The notes beneath the pieces are model-generated. The model saw only the letters and a program-made list of their open reading frames with translations. It made no database searches and was not told the DNA's origin. A stretch of 53,544 nt of DNA from Clostridiales bacterium (GTDB taxonomy: Bacteria; Bacillota; Clostridia; Caldicoprobacterales; DTU083): positions 1-53,544 of the forward strand of contig DUOA01000069.1 of assembly GCA_012839095.1 (NCBI GenBank). Reading direction: 5' to 3'. The position numbers and the translations under genes were made by a program. Positions 25,821-34,543 of the stretch are shown here, piece after piece (the stretch's first letter is position 1; each line of letters opens with the position of its first letter).

Positions 25821-25876
25821 TTGTATAATTCAAACAATAGTGGTAGTATAGATAGAAAATACTTTACTGTAGTAAA
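25821..25876 (+). promoter_or_regulatory. Promoter and palindrome upstream of pdxK-like gene
   Basis: TTGTAT (25821-25826), 17 bases, TAGTAT (25844-25849). A short perfect palindrome, TTTACT-GT-AGTAAA, lies at 25863-25876 in the predicted start-site region and may be an operator. No MocR/PdxR-type gene is nearby. Confidence 0.4.
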
Positions 25877-25929
25877 CTGTACTATCGCTTTTGTGTTTGA
25901 AAAATTCTGCTTACAACGGAGGATAAACC

Positions 25930-26778
25930 ATGAACAGACAAAAAAGAGTAGCTGCAATACACGATATATCCTGTTTTGGAAGATGTTCGCTTACTGTAGC
26001 ATTGCCTATCATTTCAGCTGCCGGCATTGAGTGCAGCGTTATTCCCACCGCTTTATTATCGACACATACCGGGGGGATTGACGGATATACCTTTCTTGAT
26101 CTGACTGATGAGATTATGCCGATTGTGCGGCACTGGCAATCTTTGAATCTTGGATTCGATGCCGTTTATACCGGGTATCTTGGTTCTTTCAAGCAGTTGG
26201 ACATTGTATCTCAGGTGTTTGAGCTGATTGGACAGGGAAAGGCTCTGAAGATAGTGGATCCTGTTATGGCAGATAACGGCGTCTTATATAAATCTTTTCC
26301 GGAGAACTTTCCCGAGGGAATGAGAGGGCTGTGCAGCAAAGCGGATATCATTATACCAAATATAACTGAAGCTGTCCTGATGCTTAATGAGCCCTATATG
26401 GAAGGACCCTACTCAGTTACATATATAGAGTCACTGCTTAAGAAGCTCAGTGAGATTGGAGCAGGGAAAGTCGTGCTGACCGGCGTCCATTTTGATCAGA
26501 AGCAATTGGGAACAGCCACCTATGACCGGGATACCGGCAAAATTGGTTATTCCTTTGCTGAGTGGATTGAAGGCTATTATCATGGTACCGGTGACGTATT
26601 CGGCAGCGCTTTTGTGGCTGCATATTTAAAAGGTTTTCCCTTGGATGAAGCTTCTGCTGAGGCAGTACGTTATACAGTGGGTAGTATAGCCAGAACCAAG
26701 GCAGCCGGCACAGACATTCGATTCGGAGTCGATTTTGAAAGCGGCCTGGGTGAATTAGCTGCCAGGCTGGTTCGTTAA
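25930..26778 (+). CDS. Pyridoxal/pyridoxamine kinase
   Basis: Ribokinase-fold vitamin B6 kinase of 282 residues (PdxK/PdxY group), which phosphorylates pyridoxal, pyridoxamine or pyridoxine to make PLP precursors. It shows AAIHDISCFGRCSLTVALPIISAAG, a typical N terminus for Firmicute PdxY-type kinases. IVDPVMADNG and IIPNITEAVLM are also present, as is the anion-hole motif GTGDVFGSAFVA with the catalytic aspartate. GGAGG precedes the ATG. It has its own promoter and no obvious functional partner next door, although the window contains a PLP enzyme at 2941-4167. Confidence 0.88.
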   Translation: MNRQKRVAAIHDISCFGRCSLTVALPIISAAGIECSVIPTALLSTHTGGIDGYTFLDLTDEIMPIVRHWQSLNLGFDAVYTGYLGSFKQLDIVSQVFELIGQGKALKIVDPVMADNGVLYKSFPENFPEGMRGLCSKADIIIPNITEAVLMLNEPYMEGPYSVTYIESLLKKLSEIGAGKVVLTGVHFDQKQLGTATYDRDTGKIGYSFAEWIEGYYHGTGDVFGSAFVAAYLKGFPLDEASAEAVRYTVGSIARTKAAGTDIRFGVDFESGLGELAARLVR

Positions 26779-26886
26779 TTGTATTGATTCAAATAAGGGT
26801 GACAAATAATTTGATTCCATTAGGAAAATCCGTGAAAGATACGATGATTGAAATACAAAAAACAAAAGCAGGAGGTGAGAACGGAT

Positions 26887-27900
26887 ATGAGCGATAATCC
26901 CATTATTAGAATTGAGAATCTCGGGAAAATATTCCCCGGTCCGGATGGTGAATTCTACGCCTTGGAAGATATCAACCTGGACATCAGGAGGGGGGAAATA
27001 TTTGGGATTATCGGAATGAGCGGTGCAGGAAAAAGCACCCTGGTGCGATGCATCAATTTCTTGGAGCGTCCCACTGAGGGCACCGTTTATTTTGACGGCC
27101 AGGACTTATCCGTTCTTACAAAGAAGGAACTATACAAAGTTCGTCAATCCATGGGCATGATTTTTCAGCAGTTTAATCTGCTCATGCAAAGGACTGTTCT
27201 TAGCAATGTTTGCTTTCCTCTGGAGATAGCCGGCATAGACAAGAAAAAGGCAGTTGAAAGAGCTAAGGAGCTTCTGGCACTGGTTGACCTGACGGACAAG
27301 ACATATGCTTATCCTTCCCAATTATCAGGAGGTCAGCGTCAGAGGGTAGCCATAGCCCGTGCACTGGCTACAAATCCTAAGGTTTTATTATGTGATGAAG
27401 CTACCAGTGCACTGGATCCGGCTACAACAAGAGGCGTGCTGATGCTGCTCAAAGATATTAACAAACGACTGGGTATCACTATTGTGGTAATCACTCACGA
27501 AATGCGGGTTATAGAGGAAATATGCAATAGGGTGGCAATTATAGACAAGAGTCGAATAGCTGAAGTGGGAAGTGTGGAGGAGATCTTTACCAGACCCCGG
27601 ACAGCAGCAGCCAAACGACTGGTATTTCCTGAAGAGCATTCCATAGAAATACTTCCCGGCAGGCGCTGCTGCCGCATTGTATTTGACGGCAGTTCATCAT
27701 TTGAGCCCATAATTGCGGGAATGGTACTGGATTTCCGTCAGGTAGTAAATATTTTATTTGCCGATACCAAAAATATTGACGGCAAGGCCTTCGGACAAAT
27801 TGTTATTCAGCTTCCCGACAATGAGCTGATTGCTGACAGAATGATAGAGTACCTTCGGGGGAAAAACCTGACTGTTGAGGAGGTGGATGGCTATGTTTGA
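26887..27900 (+). CDS. metN: Methionine ABC transporter ATPase MetN
   Basis: ATPase of the MetNIQ importer for D/L-methionine, 337 residues. It shows Walker A GMSGAGKST, signature LSGGQRQRVAIARAL, Walker B VLLCDEATSALD and switch region VITHEM. The last ~90 residues form the NIL domain that allows feedback inhibition by bound methionine. The start is the ATG at 26887 after AGGAGGTGA; the frame extends upstream to a TTG without support. It overlaps metI. No S-box or T-box is seen upstream. Confidence 0.93.
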   Translation: MSDNPIIRIENLGKIFPGPDGEFYALEDINLDIRRGEIFGIIGMSGAGKSTLVRCINFLERPTEGTVYFDGQDLSVLTKKELYKVRQSMGMIFQQFNLLMQRTVLSNVCFPLEIAGIDKKKAVERAKELLALVDLTDKTYAYPSQLSGGQRQRVAIARALATNPKVLLCDEATSALDPATTRGVLMLLKDINKRLGITIVVITHEMRVIEEICNRVAIIDKSRIAEVGSVEEIFTRPRTAAAKRLVFPEEHSIEILPGRRCCRIVFDGSSSFEPIIAGMVLDFRQVVNILFADTKNIDGKAFGQIVIQLPDNELIADRMIEYLRGKNLTVEEVDGYV

Positions 27901-28552
27901 TCCGTCTGTTTGGACTATGCTGGGACAGGGACTGCTGGAGTCCATATATATGACCCTGGTTTCTACTGCACTGGCTTATCTGTTCGGCCTTCCACTTGGA
28001 ATTGCCCTGGTTATAACCGATAAAGATGGAATTCATCCTAAGGAAACCTTCAACTGGATTCTGGGATTGATTATCAATCTGCTTCGCTCTGTTCCCTTTT
28101 TAATACTGCTGATTATGGTCATACCCGTTACCAGGGCTATTGTCGGGACAATAATTGGCACCAATGCAACCATCGTACCTTTGGTCATTGCAGCCGCTCC
28201 CTTTATTGCAAGGCTGGTTGAGTCTTCTTTGAAGGAAGTCGATAAGGGGGTGATTGAGGCTGCCCAGTCCATGGGGGCCTCATCTATGCAGATCATCACC
28301 AGGGTATTGCTGCCTGAAGCCCGTCCCTCTCTGATTGTAGGGGGAGCTATTGCAGTGACCACTATTCTCAGTTATTCCGCTTTGGCAGGCTTCGTTGCCG
28401 GCGGCGGTTTGGGGGATATAGCAATCCGGTATGGATATCACCGTTATCAGACAGATGTAATGTTGATTACGGTAGTTATGCTTGTTGTCATTGTACAGGT
28501 GCTTCAGGAAATGGGAACAAGGCTGGCAAGGCTTGGTGATAAGCGTAAATGA
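27893..28552 (+). CDS. metI: Methionine ABC transporter permease MetI
   Basis: Permease of 219 residues with five or six membrane spans. The coupling motif EAAQSMGASSMQIITRVLLPEA is clear, and the N-terminal WTMLGQGLLESIYMTL is typical of MetI. The ATG at 27893 overlaps the metN stop by eight bases and has GAGGAGGTGG upstream. Confidence 0.93.
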   Translation: MFDPSVWTMLGQGLLESIYMTLVSTALAYLFGLPLGIALVITDKDGIHPKETFNWILGLIINLLRSVPFLILLIMVIPVTRAIVGTIIGTNATIVPLVIAAAPFIARLVESSLKEVDKGVIEAAQSMGASSMQIITRVLLPEARPSLIVGGAIAVTTILSYSALAGFVAGGGLGDIAIRYGYHRYQTDVMLITVVMLVVIVQVLQEMGTRLARLGDKRK

Positions 28553-28632
28553 TGAAAAAACAGCATAGGATATTTAACAGCTGAAACATTTAAAGGAATA
28601 AATCTAAGATAAAAGGTTTGGAGGTTAAAAAT

Positions 28633-29451
28633 ATGAAAAGAATATTATCTATTATCCTGGTGACAGTATTATCCCTGTCCCTACTGGCAAGTTGTTCACA
28701 ATCAGGCAATGGCAATGATAAGAAAATTGTGATAGGAGCATCACCTACTCCTCACGGAGAAATACTGAAGGTGGTAAAGGAGGTACTGGCTGAAAAGGGT
28801 TATGAGCTGGAAATTAAGGAATTTACCGAATATGCCCTGCTCAATCCCAGTCTGGACAGCGGTGACTTGGACGCCAATTACTTCCAGCATCAGCCGTATT
28901 TGGACGATTACAATCAGCAAAACAACGGCAAACTGATTTCCATAGCTTCTATCCACTATGAGCCTCTGGGTTTATATCCCGGAAAGACAAAATCACTGGA
29001 GGATCTGAAGGATGGCGCTCAGATCGCAGTTCCCAACGATACCACCAACGAAGCCCGGGCTCTGCTCCTGCTGGAAGCAGTTGGGCTGATAAAACTAGAT
29101 CCTGAAGCCGGCCTGGAAGCAACAATAGTGGATATAACAGAAAATCCGAAAAACCTCGATATCAAGGAAATCGAAGCAGCTCAGCTGCCCCATTCCCTGC
29201 AGGATGTGGATATGGCGGTCATCAACGGTAATTATGCATTACAGGCAGGTCTGAATGCAGCAACAGACTCACTCTTCAAAGAGGAGCAGGATTCGTTGGC
29301 TGCAGTAACCTATGCCAATATCGTAGCCGTTCGGGAAGGTCATGAAAAGGACGAAAAACTGCTGGCTCTGGTTGATGCTTTAAAAAGCGACAAGGTTAAG
29401 GAATTTATTGCTGAAAAGTATCAGGGAGCAGTGGTGGTTGTTGACGATTAA
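28633..29451 (+). CDS. metQ: Methionine-binding lipoprotein MetQ
   Basis: NLPA-family binding lipoprotein of 272 residues that delivers methionine to MetNI. The signal ends in LASC with lipidated C21. The family segments IGASPTPHGEIL, DANYFQHQPYLDDYN, YPGKTKSLEDLKDGAQIAVPNDTTNEARALLLLE and MAVINGNYALQAGL are well conserved. The ATG at 28633 follows GGAGG. Last gene of metNIQ, followed by a bidirectional terminator. Confidence 0.94.
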   Translation: MKRILSIILVTVLSLSLLASCSQSGNGNDKKIVIGASPTPHGEILKVVKEVLAEKGYELEIKEFTEYALLNPSLDSGDLDANYFQHQPYLDDYNQQNNGKLISIASIHYEPLGLYPGKTKSLEDLKDGAQIAVPNDTTNEARALLLLEAVGLIKLDPEAGLEATIVDITENPKNLDIKEIEAAQLPHSLQDVDMAVINGNYALQAGLNAATDSLFKEEQDSLAAVTYANIVAVREGHEKDEKLLALVDALKSDKVKEFIAEKYQGAVVVVDD

Positions 29452-29495
29452 TAAGCATTATAAAGTACATTCACTTATAAATATTAAAGCATAAG

Positions 29496-29528
29496 AAACA
29501 GGCTGCAAATTAATTTGCAGCCTGTTTT
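29496..29528. terminator. Bidirectional terminator between metQ and citrate synthase
   Basis: Long, nearly loopless inverted repeat: AAACAGGCTGCAAAT pairs with ATTTGCAGCCTGTTT around TA, with flanking A and T runs. It serves the two converging transcripts. Confidence 0.9.
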
Positions 29529-29536
29529 CATTACTC

Positions 29537-30916
29537 TTATTTGCCGGATTCCCTCTTTTCAATGGGAATATAATCCCGCCTGGGCAAAACACTCTTATAT
29601 GACGGACGAATGATTTTACCGGAGTTAATCAGCTCTTCCAGCCGATGAGCACTCCAGCCTGCGATACGTGATATGGCAAAGATAGGAGTATAGAGCTCCA
29701 GAGGCAGGCCCAGCATGCTGTAGACCAGGCCGCTGTAGAAGTCCACATTGGCACTGACTCCCTTATATATTCTTCTCTTTTTGCTTATCAGCTCTGCAGC
29801 AAGTCTCTCAACACGGGCGTATAATGCAAATTCCTCGGTCAGACCTTTTTCTTCACTGAGGTCCTCCAGGAAGCCTTTCAGAATATCAGCCCTGGGATCA
29901 GAAAGAGAATAAACAGCGTGCCCCATTCCATATATCAGACCGGAGTGGTCAAAGGCTTTTTTATCCAGCAAGGCACTGAGATAGTCTGCTATTTCATTCT
30001 CGTCGGTCCAGTCAGAAACTGACTTCTTCATATCCTCAAACATTTGAACAACTTTAATGTTGGCACCGCCGTGTCTCGGTCCTTTCAGAGAACCAAGGGA
30101 AGCTGCTACGGATGAATAGGTATCCGTGCCGGATGATGATACCACATGGGTTGTAAAGGTGGAGTTATTCCCCCCGCCGTGCTCTGCATGCAATACCAGG
30201 GCAATGTCCAGTATGCGCGCTTCCAGTTCAGTATACCTGCTGTCCGGGCGAAGCAGATGCAATATGTTTTCAGCCGTGGACAAGTCAGGACGGGGAGTAT
30301 GGATAAAGAGGCTCTGGCCGTCATGATAATGACGATAAGCCTGATAACCGTAAACCGAAAGCATGGGAAAGAGAGCAACCAATTGGAGTGACTGTCTCAA
30401 TACATTGGGTATTGAAATGTCATCCGCATTTTCATCATAGGAGTACAGGGTCAGAACGCTGCGCGCCAGAGTATTCATCATGTCTCTGCTTGGCGCCTTC
30501 ATTATTATATCCCTTACAAAGCTGGTAGGCAGGGTGCGGTAATAGGCCAGCAATGCCTTGAAATCATCCAGTTCCTTTGTTGTGGGTAGCTCGCTGAAAA
30601 GAAGTAAATATACAATTTCCTCATAGCAGGCATATCCCCTTTGGATGGAGCCTTTTACAATTTCTTCAATATCATACCCGCGATAATAAAGCTTGCCGCG
30701 GCAAGGAATGCTTTGACCGGATTCATCTACGGTTTTGGATATAATTTCACTGATCTCAGTCAGTCCGGTCAGTACCCCCTGTCCCTTTAAATCCCGCAAG
30801 CCTCTTTTTACATCGTATTTTTCATACAAAGAGGGATCCAATGGTCCTTTTTTCATACATAATTCAGTCAGATTGAGAATTTCCGGTGTAATATCTGAAT
30901 AGCGTGCCTTAGCCAT
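29537..30916 (-). CDS. Citrate/2-methylcitrate synthase
   Basis: Condenses acetyl-CoA with oxaloacetate (or propionyl-CoA in methylcitrate synthases); 459 residues. The active-site triad appears as HAEHGGGNNSTF, GMGHAVYSLSDPRA and NVDFYSGLVYSMLG, giving the two His and one Asp of the family. The N terminus is longer than in minimal citrate synthases and matches the clostridial type II-like form with GKLYYRGYDIEEI. The start at 30916 follows AAAGGAGAG; the frame extends 11 codons upstream without support. Monocistronic and convergent to metQ. Likely part of an incomplete TCA branch for glutamate synthesis. Confidence 0.92.
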   Translation of the reverse strand: MAKARYSDITPEILNLTELCMKKGPLDPSLYEKYDVKRGLRDLKGQGVLTGLTEISEIISKTVDESGQSIPCRGKLYYRGYDIEEIVKGSIQRGYACYEEIVYLLLFSELPTTKELDDFKALLAYYRTLPTSFVRDIIMKAPSRDMMNTLARSVLTLYSYDENADDISIPNVLRQSLQLVALFPMLSVYGYQAYRHYHDGQSLFIHTPRPDLSTAENILHLLRPDSRYTELEARILDIALVLHAEHGGGNNSTFTTHVVSSSGTDTYSSVAASLGSLKGPRHGGANIKVVQMFEDMKKSVSDWTDENEIADYLSALLDKKAFDHSGLIYGMGHAVYSLSDPRADILKGFLEDLSEEKGLTEEFALYARVERLAAELISKKRRIYKGVSANVDFYSGLVYSMLGLPLELYTPIFAISRIAGWSAHRLEELINSGKIIRPSYKSVLPRRDYIPIEKRESGK

Positions 30917-31295
30917 ATTACTCTCTCCTTTCAGAACAAAAAAACTCAAAGGTGCTGCATGTTTACATTTTATGATTTATTATGCAGAGAAAAAATAGAA
31001 TTTAGAATAACACATTGAAAATTCTACAACAGACAAGCAGACAACCCTGGATAATTCAGAAGAATCATTGACCCGAAGTGGACCAAGAATTACGTTATTT
31101 TTCATTATACTATTATCCTATATGGCTGTCAAAGCTTGTTTTTATCAAACCAGTATTTTACAGTCATATTTCCTGCATATTTATTAATGACTAAAAAGCG
31201 GGAAGGTTAACTCTTGTATTCTATGGATGGTCATTGTAGAATATAGGTTGAATATTATGCAAGAAGCAGTTTTAATATAGAAGGGAATGTGTTTA
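30917..31295. other. Intergenic region between citrate synthase and galE
   Basis: About 380 bases between divergent genes, AT-rich. It must hold the citrate synthase promoter on the minus strand, which I could not place confidently, and it holds the galE promoter listed separately. No ORF or structured RNA was recognised. Confidence 0.6.
31214..31242 (+). promoter_or_regulatory. Candidate promoter of the galE operon
   Basis: TTGTAT at 31214-31219 and TAGAAT at 31237-31242, 17 bases apart, about 55 bp upstream of the galE start. Confidence 0.5.
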
Positions 31296-32309
31296 TTGGC
31301 AATTCTGGTAACAGGCGGTGCAGGTTATATTGGCAGTCATACTTGTGTCCAGCTTTTAAATGCGGGATATGAGGTAGTGGCGATAGATAATCTGTACAAC
31401 AGTAAACTTGAAGCAATTCGCAGGGTGGAAAAGATAACAGGAAAAAAGATTAAATTTTATCAGGAGGATGTCTGTAATTATTCAGCACTGCAAAAAATAT
31501 TTGAGGAAGAATGCATTGATGCTGTGATCCACTTTGCGGCATATAAGGCTGTAGGAGAGTCCGTTTACAAGCCTTTGAGTTATTACAGAAATAATCTCAT
31601 GTCTACCATAGCATTGCTGGAAACCATGAGAAAGTATGAGGTAAAGAATTTTGTATTCAGTTCCTCTGCAACGGTTTACGGCAATCCGGCAACTGTGCCC
31701 ATTCGGGAGGATTTTCCAACCTCTGCTGAAAATCCTTATGGCCGTACCAAACTGATGAATGAGCAAATCCTTATGGATGCCGGCAAGGCCTGTCCGGATA
31801 TGAATATTGCTCTTCTTAGATATTTTAATCCAATCGGAGCACATCAAAGCGGACTCATAGGGGAAGACCCTAATGATATTCCCAATAATCTGGTGCCATA
31901 TATTACCCAGGTTGCAATAGGAAAGCTGGATAAACTGCAGATATTCGGCGATGACTATGATACGGTTGACGGTACAGGCGTTCGTGATTATATACATGTG
32001 GTGGATCTGGCGGATGGTCATATTGCAGCATTGGAAAAATTGAAACAGAAATGCGGGCTGGTTATATACAATTTGGGAACTGGAACCGGCTATTCAGTGC
32101 TGGAGATGGTACGAGCGTTTGAAAAGATTATAGGGGCTTCGATACCGTATGAAATAACTGAGCGCAGACCGGGGGATGTTGCAGTTTGCTTTGCAGATCC
32201 GACCAAGGCACGGAAAGAGCTGGGCTGGGAAGCTAAATTCTCACTGGAAGAGATGTGCCGTGACAGCTGGAACTGGCAGAAAAGCAACCCCAACGGATAT
32301 GAAGAATAA
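31296..32309 (+). CDS. galE: UDP-glucose 4-epimerase GalE
   Basis: Extended SDR enzyme of 337 residues that interconverts UDP-Glc/UDP-Gal and often UDP-GlcNAc/UDP-GalNAc. The NAD fingerprint ILVTGGAGYIGSH opens the protein. The catalytic Ser and YxxxK motif appear as FSSSATVYG and YGRTK, and VRDYIHVVDLADGH is typical of GalE. The TTG at 31296 has AAGGGAATG upstream; the ATG at 31287 lies within that site. First gene of a three-gene operon with a nucleotidyltransferase and a hexosamine kinase. Confidence 0.93.
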   Translation: MAILVTGGAGYIGSHTCVQLLNAGYEVVAIDNLYNSKLEAIRRVEKITGKKIKFYQEDVCNYSALQKIFEEECIDAVIHFAAYKAVGESVYKPLSYYRNNLMSTIALLETMRKYEVKNFVFSSSATVYGNPATVPIREDFPTSAENPYGRTKLMNEQILMDAGKACPDMNIALLRYFNPIGAHQSGLIGEDPNDIPNNLVPYITQVAIGKLDKLQIFGDDYDTVDGTGVRDYIHVVDLADGHIAALEKLKQKCGLVIYNLGTGTGYSVLEMVRAFEKIIGASIPYEITERRPGDVAVCFADPTKARKELGWEAKFSLEEMCRDSWNWQKSNPNGYEE

Positions 32310-32342
32310 AATATAGAAAAGCGAAGAATTGGAGGAGTTCAA

Positions 32343-33266
32343 GTGGAAAAACCGGTACTGGCAGTTATGGCTGCAGGAATGGGCAGCCGTTACAAAGGCT
32401 TGAAGCAGATTGATCCTGTCGGGAAAAACGGCGAAATCATAATGGATTTTTCTCTGTATGATGCCCTGCAGGCAGGATTTGAAAAAGTGGTATTCATCAT
32501 TAAAGAGGAAATGAAAGACAGTTTTCGCAGAATCATAGGTGACAAGGTTTCCGGATTCATGGAGGTTGAATACGCATATCAGCGGATAGATGACCTGCCG
32601 GCAGGCTATTCCGTTCCAACAGACAGAGTTAAACCATGGGGGACGGCTCATGCCATACTGTCCTGCCGGAACATTATTAACGATGTTTCTTTTGCAGTGA
32701 TTAATGCCGACGATTATTATGGAAGAAATGCATATCGAATGATATATGATTATCTGGTTAATACCAGAGACGATGAGAAATACCGGTATGCTATGGTGGG
32801 ATACTCGCTGAGCAACACCATGACAGAGCATGGCCATGTAGCCAGAGGTGTATGCGTAATCAATGAAGAAGGCTATCTTAAAGACATTAATGAAAGAACC
32901 CGTATAGAAAAAAGAGAAGGTCTGCCTCATTATACGGAAGATGGAGAATACTGGGTGCCAATACCGGAGGACAGCGTTGTTTCCATGAATCTTTGGGGCT
33001 TTACACCTAGTTTTATGCAGGAACTGGAACGAAAATTTCCTGTTTTCTTAGACAGAGCACTACGTGAAAACCCCTTAAAAGAAGAATACTTTCTTCCCAG
33101 TGTAGTAGACTCGCTGCTGAAGGAAGGCAAGGCAACGGTAAAGGTTCTGCATACACCGGATAAATGGTATGGCATTACTTATCGTGAGGACAAACCTTCT
33201 GTAGTTGCAGCTCTTGCAAAAATGCAGGAATCCGGACTGTATCCGCAAAAATTGTGGGAGGACTAA
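32343..33266 (+). CDS. NDP-sugar pyrophosphorylase-like nucleotidyltransferase
   Basis: Nucleotidyltransferase of 307 residues with the sugar-1-phosphate nucleotidyltransferase motif MAAGMGSRYKGLKQIDPVG at the N terminus. AVINADDYYG is the metal-binding aspartate region. The start is a GTG with GGAGGAG upstream. It lies between galE and a NahK-type kinase, three bases before the latter, so it most likely converts HexNAc-1-phosphate to UDP-HexNAc. In bifidobacterial galacto-N-biose clusters that step is done by a different uridylyltransferase, so this would be a substitute. The substrate is inferred only from context. Confidence 0.8.
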   Translation: MEKPVLAVMAAGMGSRYKGLKQIDPVGKNGEIIMDFSLYDALQAGFEKVVFIIKEEMKDSFRRIIGDKVSGFMEVEYAYQRIDDLPAGYSVPTDRVKPWGTAHAILSCRNIINDVSFAVINADDYYGRNAYRMIYDYLVNTRDDEKYRYAMVGYSLSNTMTEHGHVARGVCVINEEGYLKDINERTRIEKREGLPHYTEDGEYWVPIPEDSVVSMNLWGFTPSFMQELERKFPVFLDRALRENPLKEEYFLPSVVDSLLKEGKATVKVLHTPDKWYGITYREDKPSVVAALAKMQESGLYPQKLWED

Positions 33267-33269
33267 ACC

Positions 33270-34388
33270 ATGAAAGCAATTAACAAGGAAATAATAATGG
33301 AGGCTGCCCGGGCATTTCTTTTGGAAGGCAGAATCCTGAATGCTCGGCCCTATGGAGGAGGGCACATAAACGATACATTTGCCGTGGAGTGTGAGAGGGA
33401 AGGGGGCAGCATTAAACGCTATATTCTTCAAAGAATCAATACCAATGTATTTCGGAATCCCATTCAACTTATGGAGAATATAGTTGGTGTAACCAATTAC
33501 CTGGGCAAGCTGATAGAGAAGCAGGGCGGAGATCCCATGCGTGAAACCCTTACAGTTATTCCTACTCGGGAGGATAAGAACTGGTATGTGGACAGTCAGG
33601 GCGGTTATTGGAGAACCTACCATTTTATTGAGGATACCGTTACCTATGATAAGGTTGAAAGCAAGGAAGACTTCTATAACTCTGCACGGGCTTTCGGCAG
33701 ATTCCAACAGCTGCTGTCCGATTATCCTGCAGAAACTCTGTATGAGACCATACCGAATTTCCACAATACCGTGGATCGATTTGCTAAATTCAGAGAAGCT
33801 CTGAACAGGGACATTTGCGGACGCGCAAAAAATGTATCCCGGGAAATTGCCTTTGCTTTAGAGCGGGAAAAGGATACCCACAAGCTGATCGACTTGCTGA
33901 AATCGGGAAAACTGCCCTTGAGGGTCACTCACAACGATACCAAGCTGAACAATGTGTTAATCGATAAAGAGACAGGAGAAGGCATTTGTGTCATTGACCT
34001 TGATACAGTTATGCCGGGCTTGTCCTTATACGATTATGGGGATTCAATCCGCTTTGGCGCTACCTATGCGGCGGAAGACGAGCAGGATCTATCAAAAGTC
34101 AACTTTGAACTGGAGCTTTTTGAAGCTTACACAAAAGGCTGGCTGGAGGTTGCCGGAGACGTGCTGACTCCATATGAAATAGAGAATCTGCCCATGGGAG
34201 CAAAATTGATGACCCTTGAATGCGGCATAAGGTTTCTAACTGATTATCTGTCAGGAGATACCTATTTTAAGGTGCACAGGGAAGAGCATAACCTGGATCG
34301 GTGCCGTACCCAGTTTAAACTGGTTTCTGACATGGAAGCATGCTGGGGAGAAATGAAAGCAATAGTAAGTAAATATACGGACAAATAA
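33270..34388 (+). CDS. N-acetylhexosamine 1-kinase-like phosphotransferase
   Basis: Aminoglycoside-phosphotransferase-fold kinase of 372 residues resembling NahK (LnpB), which phosphorylates GlcNAc/GalNAc at C1. It shows RPYGGGHINDTFAV (nucleotide loop), YILQRINTNVFRNP, the catalytic loop THNDTKLNNVL with its aspartate, and the metal motif VIDLDTVMPG followed by YDYGDSIRFGA. It follows the nucleotidyltransferase after 3 bp. With GalE the set forms a hexosamine-to-UDP-sugar salvage line. No galacto-N-biose phosphorylase is in the window. Confidence 0.85.
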   Translation: MKAINKEIIMEAARAFLLEGRILNARPYGGGHINDTFAVECEREGGSIKRYILQRINTNVFRNPIQLMENIVGVTNYLGKLIEKQGGDPMRETLTVIPTREDKNWYVDSQGGYWRTYHFIEDTVTYDKVESKEDFYNSARAFGRFQQLLSDYPAETLYETIPNFHNTVDRFAKFREALNRDICGRAKNVSREIAFALEREKDTHKLIDLLKSGKLPLRVTHNDTKLNNVLIDKETGEGICVIDLDTVMPGLSLYDYGDSIRFGATYAAEDEQDLSKVNFELELFEAYTKGWLEVAGDVLTPYEIENLPMGAKLMTLECGIRFLTDYLSGDTYFKVHREEHNLDRCRTQFKLVSDMEACWGEMKAIVSKYTDK

Positions 34389-34441
34389 TAACAGCAAATT
34401 CGTTTACATGGCAGATGCCTGTAGAGATGGTTTTATGCAAC

Positions 34442-34470
34442 TTGACAACTTTAAAGTGAAATAATATACT
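34442..34470 (+). promoter_or_regulatory. Promoter of the DUF1538/P-II operon
   Basis: TTGACA at 34442-34447, 17-base spacer, TATACT at 34465-34470, about 75 bp upstream of the start codon. Confidence 0.7.
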
Positions 34471-34543
34471 CAAGAAGTAAATATAAAATGTTTTTTGACA
34501 GAAAAAGCAAACAATGATGTACTACTGACTAAGAGGTGTTGGA

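Noticed and set aside
26779-26886. S-box or Met T-box in front of metN
   Set aside because: Only about 110 bases are available and none of the conserved motifs of either leader are present.
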